NCBI RefSeq assembly: GCF_001439685.1
Contig: NZ_JYLH01000003.1
Coordinates: 62,001 to 126,000 of the forward strand
From: Pseudomonas libanensis
GTDB lineage: Bacteria > Pseudomonadota > Gammaproteobacteria > Pseudomonadales > Pseudomonadaceae
Reading direction: 5' to 3'
Length of the DNA: 64,000 nt
The notes below the pieces were generated by a model. That model saw only the letters and a list, made by a program, of their open reading frames with translations, made no database searches and had not been told where the DNA came from. This document shows positions 1-8,541 of the stretch, piece after piece (position 1 is the stretch's first letter; the number at the start of each line of letters is the position of its first letter). A program made the position numbers and the translations under genes.

Positions 1-825
1 GACCTTCATGCCCTGGAACAGGTCGTCGGCATGGGCATGGATCATCGACGACAGGAATACATAATTGTCGCCAGCGCCGCCTACCTCCTCGGGTACCTTG
101 ATGATCCGTGGCAACAGGCGCGGTGCCGGGATAATTGCCAGGCCGGAGTCGCGACCAAAGGCGTCGATACCTTCCAGCTCAACGATAAAGTTGAGACTCT
201 TGTTCACCAGCAACGGGAACGGGTGCGTCGGATCGAGGCCAATGGGGGTGATGATCGGGGAAATCTCGTCACGGAAGTAGCGGCGCACCCAGGTCTTGAT
301 CTTGGTGGTCCAGTGGCGACGACGAATGAAGCGGACCTGATGCTTTTCCAACTCCGGCAGCAGGATGTCGTTGAGGATTGCGTATTGGCGATCCACATGG
401 CCGTGCACCAGCTCGCTGATGCGAGCCAGGGCCTGGTGCGGTTGCAGGCCGTCGGCACCGGCTTGTTCGCGGGCGAAGGTAATCTGCTTCTTGAGCCCGG
501 CGACACGGATCTCGAAGAACTCGTCCAGGTTGCTGGAGAAGATCAGCAGGAATTTCAGCCGCTCCAGCAAGGGGTAGGACTCATCCAGCGCCTGCTCCAG
601 CACGCGGATGTTGAATTGCAGCTGTGACAGCTCGCGATGGATGTACAGGCTGCTGTCATCCAGGTTGGTGACCACGGCCACCGGCGCCGGTGCAGGCGCA
701 GGCGCAGTCGCTTCAGCGACCACCGCAGGCGCGGCCGGCTCCAGTTCCGGCGGGGTCTCGGTGACTTGTTCAACCACCGGGTGAGCGTCTTTTACAGCCA
801 CTTCTGAGAGTCCTTCGGTATTCAT
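1..825 (-). CDS. ppk: Polyphosphate kinase 1, N-terminal part (cut by window edge)
   Basis: The enzyme polymerises the ATP gamma-phosphate into inorganic polyphosphate. The 275 visible residues start with an ATG at 825 and run off the window. A variable Pro/Ala-rich N-terminus of about 50 residues precedes the conserved core, where SSNLDEFFEIRVAGLKKQ is the family hallmark. RRRHWTTKIKTWVRRYFRDE and PIGLDPTHPFPLLVNKSLNF follow. The catalytic histidines lie beyond the edge. It sits 18 bp after hemB on the same strand, as in P. aeruginosa. Identity is secure; the exact N-terminus is less so, because this region varies between species. Confidence 0.95.
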   Translation of the reverse strand, partial: MNTEGLSEVAVKDAHPVVEQVTETPPELEPAAPAVVAEATAPAPAPAPVAVVTNLDDSSLYIHRELSQLQFNIRVLEQALDESYPLLERLKFLLIFSSNLDEFFEIRVAGLKKQITFAREQAGADGLQPHQALARISELVHGHVDRQYAILNDILLPELEKHQVRFIRRRHWTTKIKTWVRRYFRDEISPIITPIGLDPTHPFPLLVNKSLNFIVELEGIDAFGRDSGLAIIPAPRLLPRIIKVPEEVGGAGDNYVFLSSMIHAHADDLFQGMKV

Positions 826-843
826 CGAGTGTTCCTGTGAGGG

Positions 844-1878
<1,035 letters not shown>

Positions 1879-2065
1879 TTACGGGCGAGCGTTGCAGTTA
1901 TAAGCGGCCATTATGACGAAGGAATGACAGTTGTGCTTATCGATGCGACCTGTAGCCGCATTCGTCATTTATGTAGGAATTGTTCACTTCGTGACACATC
2001 TCGATACTTTCATGAATCTTCGTGAAGGCGTAGGCTGCGCGTTCATTTCGCCAGCACCCCAGACC

Positions 2066-2701
2066 ATGCTTCAACAATTTCTGCATGACTTCGGTTACTT
2101 TGCCCTCTTCCTCGGCACGTTCTTCGAAGGCGAGACCATCCTCGTGCTCGCAGGCTTCCTGGCGTTCCGTGGCTACATGGATATCAACCTCGTGGTGGTC
2201 GTTGCCTTCTTTGGCAGCTACGCCGGCGACCAGCTCTGGTACTACATGGGGCGCAAGCATGGCCGCAAGCTGCTGGCACGCAAGCCGCGCTGGCAATTGA
2301 TGGGCGACAAGGCGCTGGAACATATCCGCAAGCACCCGGATATCTGGGTATTGAGTTTCCGCTTTGTCTACGGGCTGCGCACGGTGATGCCCGTGGCGAT
2401 TGGCCTGTCCGGCTACCCGCCGTTGCGCTATCTGATCCTCAACGGGATCGGCGCGGCGATCTGGGCCGCTGCGCTGGGGGCTGCGGCCTACCACTTTGGC
2501 GCGGTGCTGGAGGGCATGCTCGGCAGCGTCAAGAAATACGAACTGTGGGTGTTGGGGGCCTTGCTGGTGCTGGGCCTTGTCCTGTGGCTGCGCCGCCGCT
2601 TCAAGAATGCCCGTATCGCCCGCGAGGCGTGTGCCGAGGCCAAGGCCCGGCTGGCTGCCGAGCCAGCCCCGGTGGAAACACCTAAGACACCAGTCGAGTA
2701 A
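2066..2701 (+). CDS. DedA family membrane protein
   Basis: A 211-residue inner-membrane protein of the DedA/SNARE-associated (VTT) family, whose members are linked to lipid flipping and envelope homeostasis. The N-terminal FGYFALFLGTFFEGETILVLAGFLAF and the central FFGSYAGDQLWYYMGRKHG are family motifs; the conserved acidic and arginine residues (FEGE; FRFVYGLRTVMP) are present. A hydrophobic helix (WVLGALLVLGLVLWLRRR) precedes a charged tail. I chose the ATG at 2066 because the family begins there; the frame is open back to 1931. No strong ribosome site is visible. Its last 20 bp overlap the convergent gene. Confidence 0.88.
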   Translation: MLQQFLHDFGYFALFLGTFFEGETILVLAGFLAFRGYMDINLVVVVAFFGSYAGDQLWYYMGRKHGRKLLARKPRWQLMGDKALEHIRKHPDIWVLSFRFVYGLRTVMPVAIGLSGYPPLRYLILNGIGAAIWAAALGAAAYHFGAVLEGMLGSVKKYELWVLGALLVLGLVLWLRRRFKNARIAREACAEAKARLAAEPAPVETPKTPVE

Positions 2702-3917
2702 GCCGGCTTCTGCAACAATAGAGGCCGATCACGCTGAACAGGCTGTAGCTCGCCAGCGCCAGCCAGGCCAGGTTGCTGGCGGGCCACAGACCGACCAACG
2801 GTGCCAGCCATACCAACGGCGCGTTCAGCACCAACCGCGCCAGCTCGGCCTTCAATGCCCACGGGCGATTCTCCAACGCCACCCCCAAGGTAAACAGGCC
2901 CAGCGCCATGGCTCCCCAGCCCAGGACCAGCGCCGCCGAGGGCATCGCCTCGCCGAAATTCATCAGATAGCTGCCAAACCCCACGTACGCCGCAAACTGC
3001 AAGGCGATATACACCTGCTGTCGCGCATCCAACTGCACCTCGAATTTGCGGAACTGGCTCAGATCCGGCTTGGGCATCGGGTACTTGGCTTTGACGTCCG
3101 CCGGGCGCCAGCCGGTGCGCATGAACCAGATACGTAACTTGTCCCACCAGCTTTCAGTACGCCGGGCGTCACTCCATAACTGCGCGTAGAACTGCAGGTT
3201 GGCCCACAACGGATTCCAACTGGCCAAGGGCGTGGTCACACCGAAAATGACCGGATCGTTGTCGTCTTCCTCCTGGAACGTGCCGAACAGTCGGTCCCAA
3301 ATAATGAACACCCCGCCGTAGTTGCGATCCATGTAGAGAGCGTTCTGTGCATGGTGGGCCCGATGATTGGACGGTGTGACGAAGAACCACTCAAACCAGC
3401 CAAGCTTGGGAACGTGACGGGTGTGGACCCAAAACTGATACAGAAGGTTGAGCGACGCCACGCTGATAAACACCACCAGCGGCACACCGGCCACGGCCAG
3501 GGGCAGGTAGAAGATCCAGCTCAGCAGGAAACCGGTGCTGGTCTGACGCAAGGCAGTGGTGAGGTTGTAGTCCTCGCTCTGGTGATGCACCGAATGCGCG
3601 GCCCAGAGGATATTGCGCTCATGACCCATGCGATGCAGCCAGTAGTAGCACACGTCATAGAACACGAAGGCGAACACCCAGGTCCAGGCACTCTGGGTCG
3701 ACCACTCCAACAGCGCCAGGTGCTTGAGGGCGAATGCGTAGGTCAGCAGGCCCACACCCTTGGTCAACAACCCGGTGGTGGTGGACAGCACGCCGGTGCT
3801 GAGGCTGTTGATGGCATCCGCCACTCGATAGTTGCGTGCGCCGCGCCAACGGTCGGCCAGCAGTTCAACCACAATCAGGACGATGAAAAACGGTACCGCG
3901 TAAGGCACGAAGTCCAT
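2682..3917 (-). CDS. Sterol desaturase / fatty acid hydroxylase family membrane protein
   Basis: A 411-residue integral membrane di-iron oxygenase. The histidine clusters of the family are visible in order: HRMGH, HSVHHQSEDYN, HTRHVPK and HRAHHAQN, between residues about 115 and 215, embedded among hydrophobic helices. The C-terminal 130 residues form further hydrophobic segments after a soluble stretch. Bacterial members hydroxylate lipid or sterol-like substrates; the substrate here cannot be read from sequence. Its stop lies within the end of the convergent dedA gene, so the two coding regions overlap by 20 bp. Confidence 0.85.
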   Translation of the reverse strand: MDFVPYAVPFFIVLIVVELLADRWRGARNYRVADAINSLSTGVLSTTTGLLTKGVGLLTYAFALKHLALLEWSTQSAWTWVFAFVFYDVCYYWLHRMGHERNILWAAHSVHHQSEDYNLTTALRQTSTGFLLSWIFYLPLAVAGVPLVVFISVASLNLLYQFWVHTRHVPKLGWFEWFFVTPSNHRAHHAQNALYMDRNYGGVFIIWDRLFGTFQEEDDNDPVIFGVTTPLASWNPLWANLQFYAQLWSDARRTESWWDKLRIWFMRTGWRPADVKAKYPMPKPDLSQFRKFEVQLDARQQVYIALQFAAYVGFGSYLMNFGEAMPSAALVLGWGAMALGLFTLGVALENRPWALKAELARLVLNAPLVWLAPLVGLWPASNLAWLALASYSLFSVIGLYCCRSRLTRLVS

Positions 3918-4032
3918 GGGCTAGTCCGGTCTATTTTTGTTACATCAAGATTAGGTGCAGCGACGTGAGATCCCATTGGCAACAGGTTACAAATTAGTAG
4001 ACATTTAACGCCATGAATCAGGAGAAATGCCC

Positions 4033-4698
4033 ATGAGCAAAAAGATTGCAGTGATCCTTTCCGGCTGTGGCGTGTACGACGGTGCAGAAATCCATGAAAG
4101 CGTGATCACCCTGCTGCGCCTGGACCAGCGCGGCGCTCAAGTTGAATGTTTTGCGCCGAATATTGCCCAGTTGCACGTGATCAATCACCTCACCGGTGAG
4201 GAAATGCCCGAAACACGCAATGTACTCGTGGAGTCGGCGCGCATCGCCCGCGGTGCAGTGAAGGACATTCGCGAAGCCAACGCCGAAGACTTCGACGCCT
4301 TGATCGTTCCGGGCGGGTTTGGCGCGGCGAAGAACTTGTCGAACTTTGCCGTGGAAGGCGCTGGCTGCAGCGTCAACCCGCAGGTGCTGGAGCTGGCTGA
4401 AGCGTTTGCCGAAGCAGGCAAGCCAGTGGGCTTGATCTGCATCTCGCCGGCCCTGGCCGCGAAGATCTACGGCCCTGGCGTGACCTGCACCATCGGCAAC
4501 GATGCCGACACAGCGGCAGCCTTGGACAAGATGGGCGCCACGCATCATGAATGCGCGGTGGAGGACATCGTCGAGGACAAGGCGCGCAAGCTGGTGAGTA
4601 CGCCGGCTTATATGCTCGGCAAAAACATCAGCGAGGTCGCGTCAGGCATCAACAAGCTGGTGGATCGTGTGTTGGAGCTGACCCACGAAAATGACTAA
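4033..4698 (+). CDS. elbB: ElbB-type isoprenoid biosynthesis glyoxalase (DJ-1/PfpI superfamily)
   Basis: A 221-residue protein of the DJ-1/PfpI superfamily. It opens with KKIAVILSGCGVYDGAEIHE and carries LIVPGGFGAAKNL and the nucleophile-elbow region GLICISPALA, with cysteine at the expected place. ElbB homologues have glyoxalase activity in vitro and are named for an early link to isoprenoid synthesis. Two ATGs are in frame at 4027 and 4033; AGGAG at 4020-4024 lies eight bases before the second and only two before the first, so 4033 is chosen. The stop codon overlaps that of the convergent DUF188 gene. Confidence 0.93.
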   Translation: MSKKIAVILSGCGVYDGAEIHESVITLLRLDQRGAQVECFAPNIAQLHVINHLTGEEMPETRNVLVESARIARGAVKDIREANAEDFDALIVPGGFGAAKNLSNFAVEGAGCSVNPQVLELAEAFAEAGKPVGLICISPALAAKIYGPGVTCTIGNDADTAAALDKMGATHHECAVEDIVEDKARKLVSTPAYMLGKNISEVASGINKLVDRVLELTHEND

Positions 4699-5150
4699 CC
4701 CGTGCGCATAAGACGGGTAAGGAGGCGATCCAAGGCATTGGCAAACGCTTGCTTGTCCTTTTCCCCGTGGGGCGGTGGCCCGCCGCCCATCTGGCCCTGC
4801 TCGCGCAGGTCGGTGAACAGGTTACGCACCGCCAGGCGTTCACTCATGTTCGCCGGGCTGAACTCCTTGCCCCGCGGGTCAAGGGCCGTGACGCCCTTTT
4901 TCACCAGCCGGTCGGCCAAGGGCACATCGCTGCAGATCACCAGTTCACCGGGCACAGCATGCTCAACCAAGTAGTCATCGGCCGCATCCGGGCCGCTGGG
5001 GACCACGATAAGCTTCACACAGGCGAAGCTCGGCTTGATCTGGCTCTGCCCGGCCACCAGCACCACCTCGAACTGGCGCTTGAGGGCAAACTTCACCACT
5101 TGGTCCTTGGCCGCCCGTGGGCAGGCGTCGGCGTCGATCCATACTCGCAT
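4695..5150 (-). CDS. YaiI/YqxD family protein (DUF188, UPF0178)
   Basis: A 151-residue cytosolic protein starting MRVWIDADACPRAAKDQV, with the acidic DADACP motif of the family and a later SDVPLADRLVKKGVTALDPRGKEF segment. The fold is PIN-like with conserved aspartates, suggesting nuclease-type metal binding, but no function is established. The ATG lies just behind the stop of the iron permease gene (5152), so the two are probably translated from one transcript. The stop overlaps the stop of elbB on the other strand. Confidence 0.9.
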   Translation of the reverse strand: MRVWIDADACPRAAKDQVVKFALKRQFEVVLVAGQSQIKPSFACVKLIVVPSGPDAADDYLVEHAVPGELVICSDVPLADRLVKKGVTALDPRGKEFSPANMSERLAVRNLFTDLREQGQMGGGPPPHGEKDKQAFANALDRLLTRLMRTG

Positions 5151-5151
5151 G

Positions 5152-7047
5152 CTACGCCGCCGCCCGGCGCTTCTCGGTCAGCCGGCTACGGCCATACAGC
5201 ACCACAATCGCCAGGATAGCCACGGCTTGCGCACTCAACGAGTACGCATCGGCGTGGATGCCCAGCCAGTCGAACTCAAAGAACGCCACCGGCCGCGTGC
5301 CGAAAATGCCGGCTTCCTGCAACGCCTTGACACCGTGGCCGGCGAATACCACAGACAGCGCGCACAGCAACGCGGCGTTGATGCCGAAGAACAAGGCCAG
5401 CGGCAGCTTCGCCGAACCGCGCAGGATCACCCAGGCCAGGCCCACCAGCAGCACCAGCGCCGTGGCGCCACCCGCCAATACCGCGTTATGCCCGGCTGGG
5501 CCGGCTTGCAGCCACAGGGTTTCGTAGAACAGGATCACCTCGAACAGCTCGCGATACACCGAGAAGAACGCCAGCACCGCAAAACCGAAACGCCCACCTC
5601 CGCCCACCAGGCTGCTCTTGATGTAGTCCTGCCAGGCCGCCGCGTGACGCCGATCGTGCATCCATACGCCGAGCCACAACACCATCACGCTGGCAAACAA
5701 CGCCGTGCAGCCTTCGAGCAGTTCGCGCTGGGCACCGCTGACGTCAACTACATACGCCGCCAAGGCCCAGGTGGCCAAGCCGGCCAACAGCGCCAGGCCC
5801 CAGCCGACGTTGACGCTACGCACCGCCGATTGCTGGCCGGTATTGCGCAGGAAGGCCAGGATCGCCGCCAGCACCAGGATCGCTTCCAGGCCTTCGCGCA
5901 GCAGGATCAACAGGCCGGAAATGTAGCTCAGCGACCAGCTCAAGCCATCGCCGCCCAGCAGGTCGGCGGACTCGGTAAGCTTGCCCTTGGCCGCGTCCAG
6001 GCGTTGCTGCACCTGCTCGATAGGCAAGCCGTCCTGCAACGATTGCCGATAGGCCATCAGGGCCTTCTCGGTGTCTTTGCGCACATTGGCATCGACGTTA
6101 TCCAGGGAGCTTTCCACCAGCTCGAAACCTTCGAGGTAAGCGGCGACCGACAGGTCGTAGGCCTGCTCGTGATCACCGTTGCGGAAGGCGGCGAGGCTCT
6201 TGTCCAAGGTGGTGGCGGTGTAGTCGAGCAACTGCGCGGGGCCACGCTGGACCTGCGGCGGCTGCGCACGCTGGGCGCGGAAAGCCGCGGCGGCGCCCGG
6301 CCCATTGGCGGCGAGCACTTCATTAGGTGTCTGGCGCGCCAGGTCGGCCAAGTTGAACGCCTGCGCGCTTTTGGCGGCAGCCGGGTCGGCGGTGAAGCCA
6401 GCGATGTAGGTGGCCAGGTCCCAGCGCTGGCGGTCGTCCAGTTGATCAGCGAACGACGGCATATCGGTGCCTTCGACACCCAGGCCGAGGGTGTTGTAGA
6501 TCGCATACAGGCTCAGGCGATCCAGGCGTGCAGCATCGCGCAGGTTCGCGGGTGGCGGCGTGAGGCCCACGCCCGCCGGGCCATCACCGGCACCGGCCGT
6601 GCCGTGGCAGACCGAACAATGCTGAGCGTACAGCGGCGCGCCGCGTGTTGGGTCGGGCGTGATGGCCGGGGCCTGGCTGACTTCATAGGCCACCGCCAGC
6701 TTGGCGCCCAACTGACGGGCCTGACGGGCCACGCCTGCGCCGTCCTGGCGGGCGGTGACCGCCGCCAGCAGTTCATCAACGCCGGTTACCAGCTCGGCGC
6801 GCTCGGGCTTATCCGGCAAATCGGCTACCAAGCCCTGCAATACCCCGAGAAACTCTACCTGCTCGCGGTATTCCGAGTCGTCCACCACCTTGCCCGCTTC
6901 TACCGTCGGTGGGTAGTCGGCGCCAATGTAGTCCAGCAAATGCAGGGCTTGTGGCGCGCCCTCGGCGGTTGCGGCCAAGAGATTGAAGCTGCACGACATC
7001 ATCGCCGGCAACAGCAGCCAGGCGAGAAAGCGGAAAGGGGCAGTCAT
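5152..7047 (-). CDS. Fused cytochrome c / FTR1-family iron permease
   Basis: A 631-residue protein predicted to take up iron across the inner membrane. A signal or anchor segment (about 5-27) is followed by a periplasmic cytochrome c domain with CSVCHG (C144, C147, H148) and a likely axial methionine in TDMPSF (M196). A helical linker (about 270-365) leads to a seven-helix FTR1 permease. Its two iron-binding R-E-x-x-E motifs are intact: REGLE at 384-388 and RELFE at 499-503. The fusion suggests that ferrous iron is oxidised by a haem domain next to its permease, replacing the usual separate oxidase. No Fur box was recognised upstream. Confidence 0.9.
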   Translation of the reverse strand: MTAPFRFLAWLLLPAMMSCSFNLLAATAEGAPQALHLLDYIGADYPPTVEAGKVVDDSEYREQVEFLGVLQGLVADLPDKPERAELVTGVDELLAAVTARQDGAGVARQARQLGAKLAVAYEVSQAPAITPDPTRGAPLYAQHCSVCHGTAGAGDGPAGVGLTPPPANLRDAARLDRLSLYAIYNTLGLGVEGTDMPSFADQLDDRQRWDLATYIAGFTADPAAAKSAQAFNLADLARQTPNEVLAANGPGAAAAFRAQRAQPPQVQRGPAQLLDYTATTLDKSLAAFRNGDHEQAYDLSVAAYLEGFELVESSLDNVDANVRKDTEKALMAYRQSLQDGLPIEQVQQRLDAAKGKLTESADLLGGDGLSWSLSYISGLLILLREGLEAILVLAAILAFLRNTGQQSAVRSVNVGWGLALLAGLATWALAAYVVDVSGAQRELLEGCTALFASVMVLWLGVWMHDRRHAAAWQDYIKSSLVGGGGRFGFAVLAFFSVYRELFEVILFYETLWLQAGPAGHNAVLAGGATALVLLVGLAWVILRGSAKLPLALFFGINAALLCALSVVFAGHGVKALQEAGIFGTRPVAFFEFDWLGIHADAYSLSAQAVAILAIVVLYGRSRLTEKRRAAA

Positions 7048-7138
7048 GAATGGATCTCAAGTGGAAATACGAAGTAACACTATTGTTGAGCTTAAAGGGC
7101 TTGGACTCAAGGTGTTATTTCATATCGCCACAAAACCA

Positions 7139-7230
7139 ATGTGGGAGGGGGCTTGCCGCCGATAGCGGTGGTTCAGCAAGAAATTAGCTGACTGTCACCT
7201 TGCTATCGGGGGCAAGCCCCCTCCCACATT
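7139..7230. repeat. REPIN (paired REP palindrome), GGGGGCTTGCC class
   Basis: Two inverted arms (7141-7166 and 7202-7227) of the form GTGGGAGGGGGCTTGC..CGATAGC flank a 35-bp unrelated loop; one mismatch separates the arms. It lies downstream of the LysE gene and about 90 bp upstream of the iron permease start. The same class recurs at 31668-31760. Confidence 0.85.
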
Positions 7231-7248
7231 TTGATCCGGCTTGTTCAG

Positions 7249-7881
7249 TTACGCCGTGGCGCGGTGCAAGCTTGCGAGGAAACCGGCGGCACCGACAAAC
7301 AAACCGGCGAAGGTGCGGTTCACACGCTTCTGTTGCTTGGGCGTGCGCAACAGACGCAGAACTTTAGAGGCCAACCCCGTGTACCCCGCCATCACGATCA
7401 TATCGACGCTGATCATGGTCGCACCGAGGATCAGGTATTGAATCAGCAACGGCGCCTGCGGGTTCACGAACTGCGGCAGCACCGCCAGCATGAACACCAG
7501 GGCCTTGGGGTTGCTGGCGTTGACCAGGAAACCCCGGAACATCATCGCCATCGGCTTGCCGATCGGGCGCACGGCGGCGTCATCGGTCATGTCCATGGGC
7601 AAGGCGCGCCATTGCTTGATGGCCAGGTACACCAGGTAGGCCACGCCAAACCATTTGATCGCATAGAACGCGGTAGACGACGCCGCAAGAATGGCGCCCA
7701 AGCCGCCCGCCACCACGGCAATTTGCATCGCCAGGCCAATCTGCAAGCCGATGGCGTTCCAGTAGCCACGCACGAAACCGTATTGCAGGCCGCTGGACAT
7801 CGAGGCGATGGCACCGGCGCCGGGGGAAAGGGAAATGATCCAACTGGCCAGGAAGAAGGCCAGCCATGTGTCGAGAGCCAT
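7249..7881 (-). CDS. LysE family amino acid exporter (translocator)
   Basis: A 210-residue inner-membrane protein with about six hydrophobic segments. The N-terminal TWLAFFLASWIISLSPGAGAIASMSSGLQYG is the characteristic LysE/RhtB opening, and GFLVNASNPKALVFMLAVLPQFV is the conserved NPK loop region. Members export lysine, threonine, homoserine lactones or related compounds; the substrate is not inferable. The gene stands alone, with a REPIN immediately downstream that may help end or protect its transcript. Confidence 0.9.
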   Translation of the reverse strand: MALDTWLAFFLASWIISLSPGAGAIASMSSGLQYGFVRGYWNAIGLQIGLAMQIAVVAGGLGAILAASSTAFYAIKWFGVAYLVYLAIKQWRALPMDMTDDAAVRPIGKPMAMMFRGFLVNASNPKALVFMLAVLPQFVNPQAPLLIQYLILGATMISVDMIVMAGYTGLASKVLRLLRTPKQQKRVNRTFAGLFVGAAGFLASLHRATA

Positions 7882-7968
7882 TGCGCACCTCAGATGGGAG
7901 TTAGCGGTTGTGCCTTAAGCTAACTCCACCGAGCGAAGGCTGGCTATAGATTTTTGTTAGATGAAACG

Positions 7969-8541
7969 CTAACGGTCGCCTGGAAACATATGTGTCCCTG
8001 GCCAACGTCGCACCGAACGCTGGAAGAACAAACTGTTGGGCACCTGCACCATCGCGCTGCTGGTGCCGGCTTCCTCGACTTCGATCAACGTGGTGTAGAG
8101 CAGGTTGATCGCCACGACCCGACCCTTCACGCCGGGTTTGTCGACGGTGTCCACCAGCTCGACGATGTCACCGAGACGGAACGGCCCGACCGTAAAGATC
8201 AGGATCGCGCACAACAGGTTGGACAGCACCGACCACATGGCGAAGAACGCCACTGCCGCCACCGCGACAAACCCCGACAGCGCCGTCCATAAGACAGTGG
8301 CGGACACACCCAGGCGGCCCAATACAAAGATCAGCGCACTGCCCATGATCAGCCAGCGCAGGCCGCCACGCAGAGGCATCAGTAACTGCGGCGGCAGCGG
8401 GTAGCGCTCGCCCAGGCGGGTCAGGCCCTTGGCGACAAAGCGCTGGGCCAGGTAGCCGGCCAGCAGGATCAGCAGGATTTGCACGCCGATCCATACGGGC
8501 TCGACCCATTGCGCCGGCAAAGGCAGTTGCAACGCTTCCAT
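7969..8541 (-). CDS. Small mechanosensitive ion channel (MscS family)
   Basis: A 190-residue MscS-type channel that would release solutes on hypo-osmotic shock. Two or three N-terminal helices are followed by the pore helix region TVLWTALSGFVAVAAVAFFAMWSVLSNLLCAILIFTVGPFRLGDIVEL, where alanine/glycine-rich packing and the PFRLGD turn are family marks. The soluble beta domain runs to VQVPNSLFFQRSVRRW, and the C-terminal alpha-beta domain of full MscS is largely missing. It therefore resembles the short YbdG/MscS variants. Its ATG overlaps the stop of the ABC-F gene by one base, which suggests translational coupling. Confidence 0.88.
   Translation of the reverse strand: MEALQLPLPAQWVEPVWIGVQILLILLAGYLAQRFVAKGLTRLGERYPLPPQLLMPLRGGLRWLIMGSALIFVLGRLGVSATVLWTALSGFVAVAAVAFFAMWSVLSNLLCAILIFTVGPFRLGDIVELVDTVDKPGVKGRVVAINLLYTTLIEVEEAGTSSAMVQVPNSLFFQRSVRRWPGTHMFPGDR

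Noticed and set aside
5035..7077. A 680-codon open frame antisense to the iron permease gene, and a 687-codon one antisense to lysA-dapF (27197-29260)
   Set aside because: High-GC genes leave long open antisense frames. Both translate to low-complexity, Gln/His/Arg-rich sequence without domains, while the opposite strands encode clear enzymes.
7048..7138. Fur box upstream of the iron permease
   Set aside because: No stretch resembles GATAATGATAATCATTATC closely enough to call.
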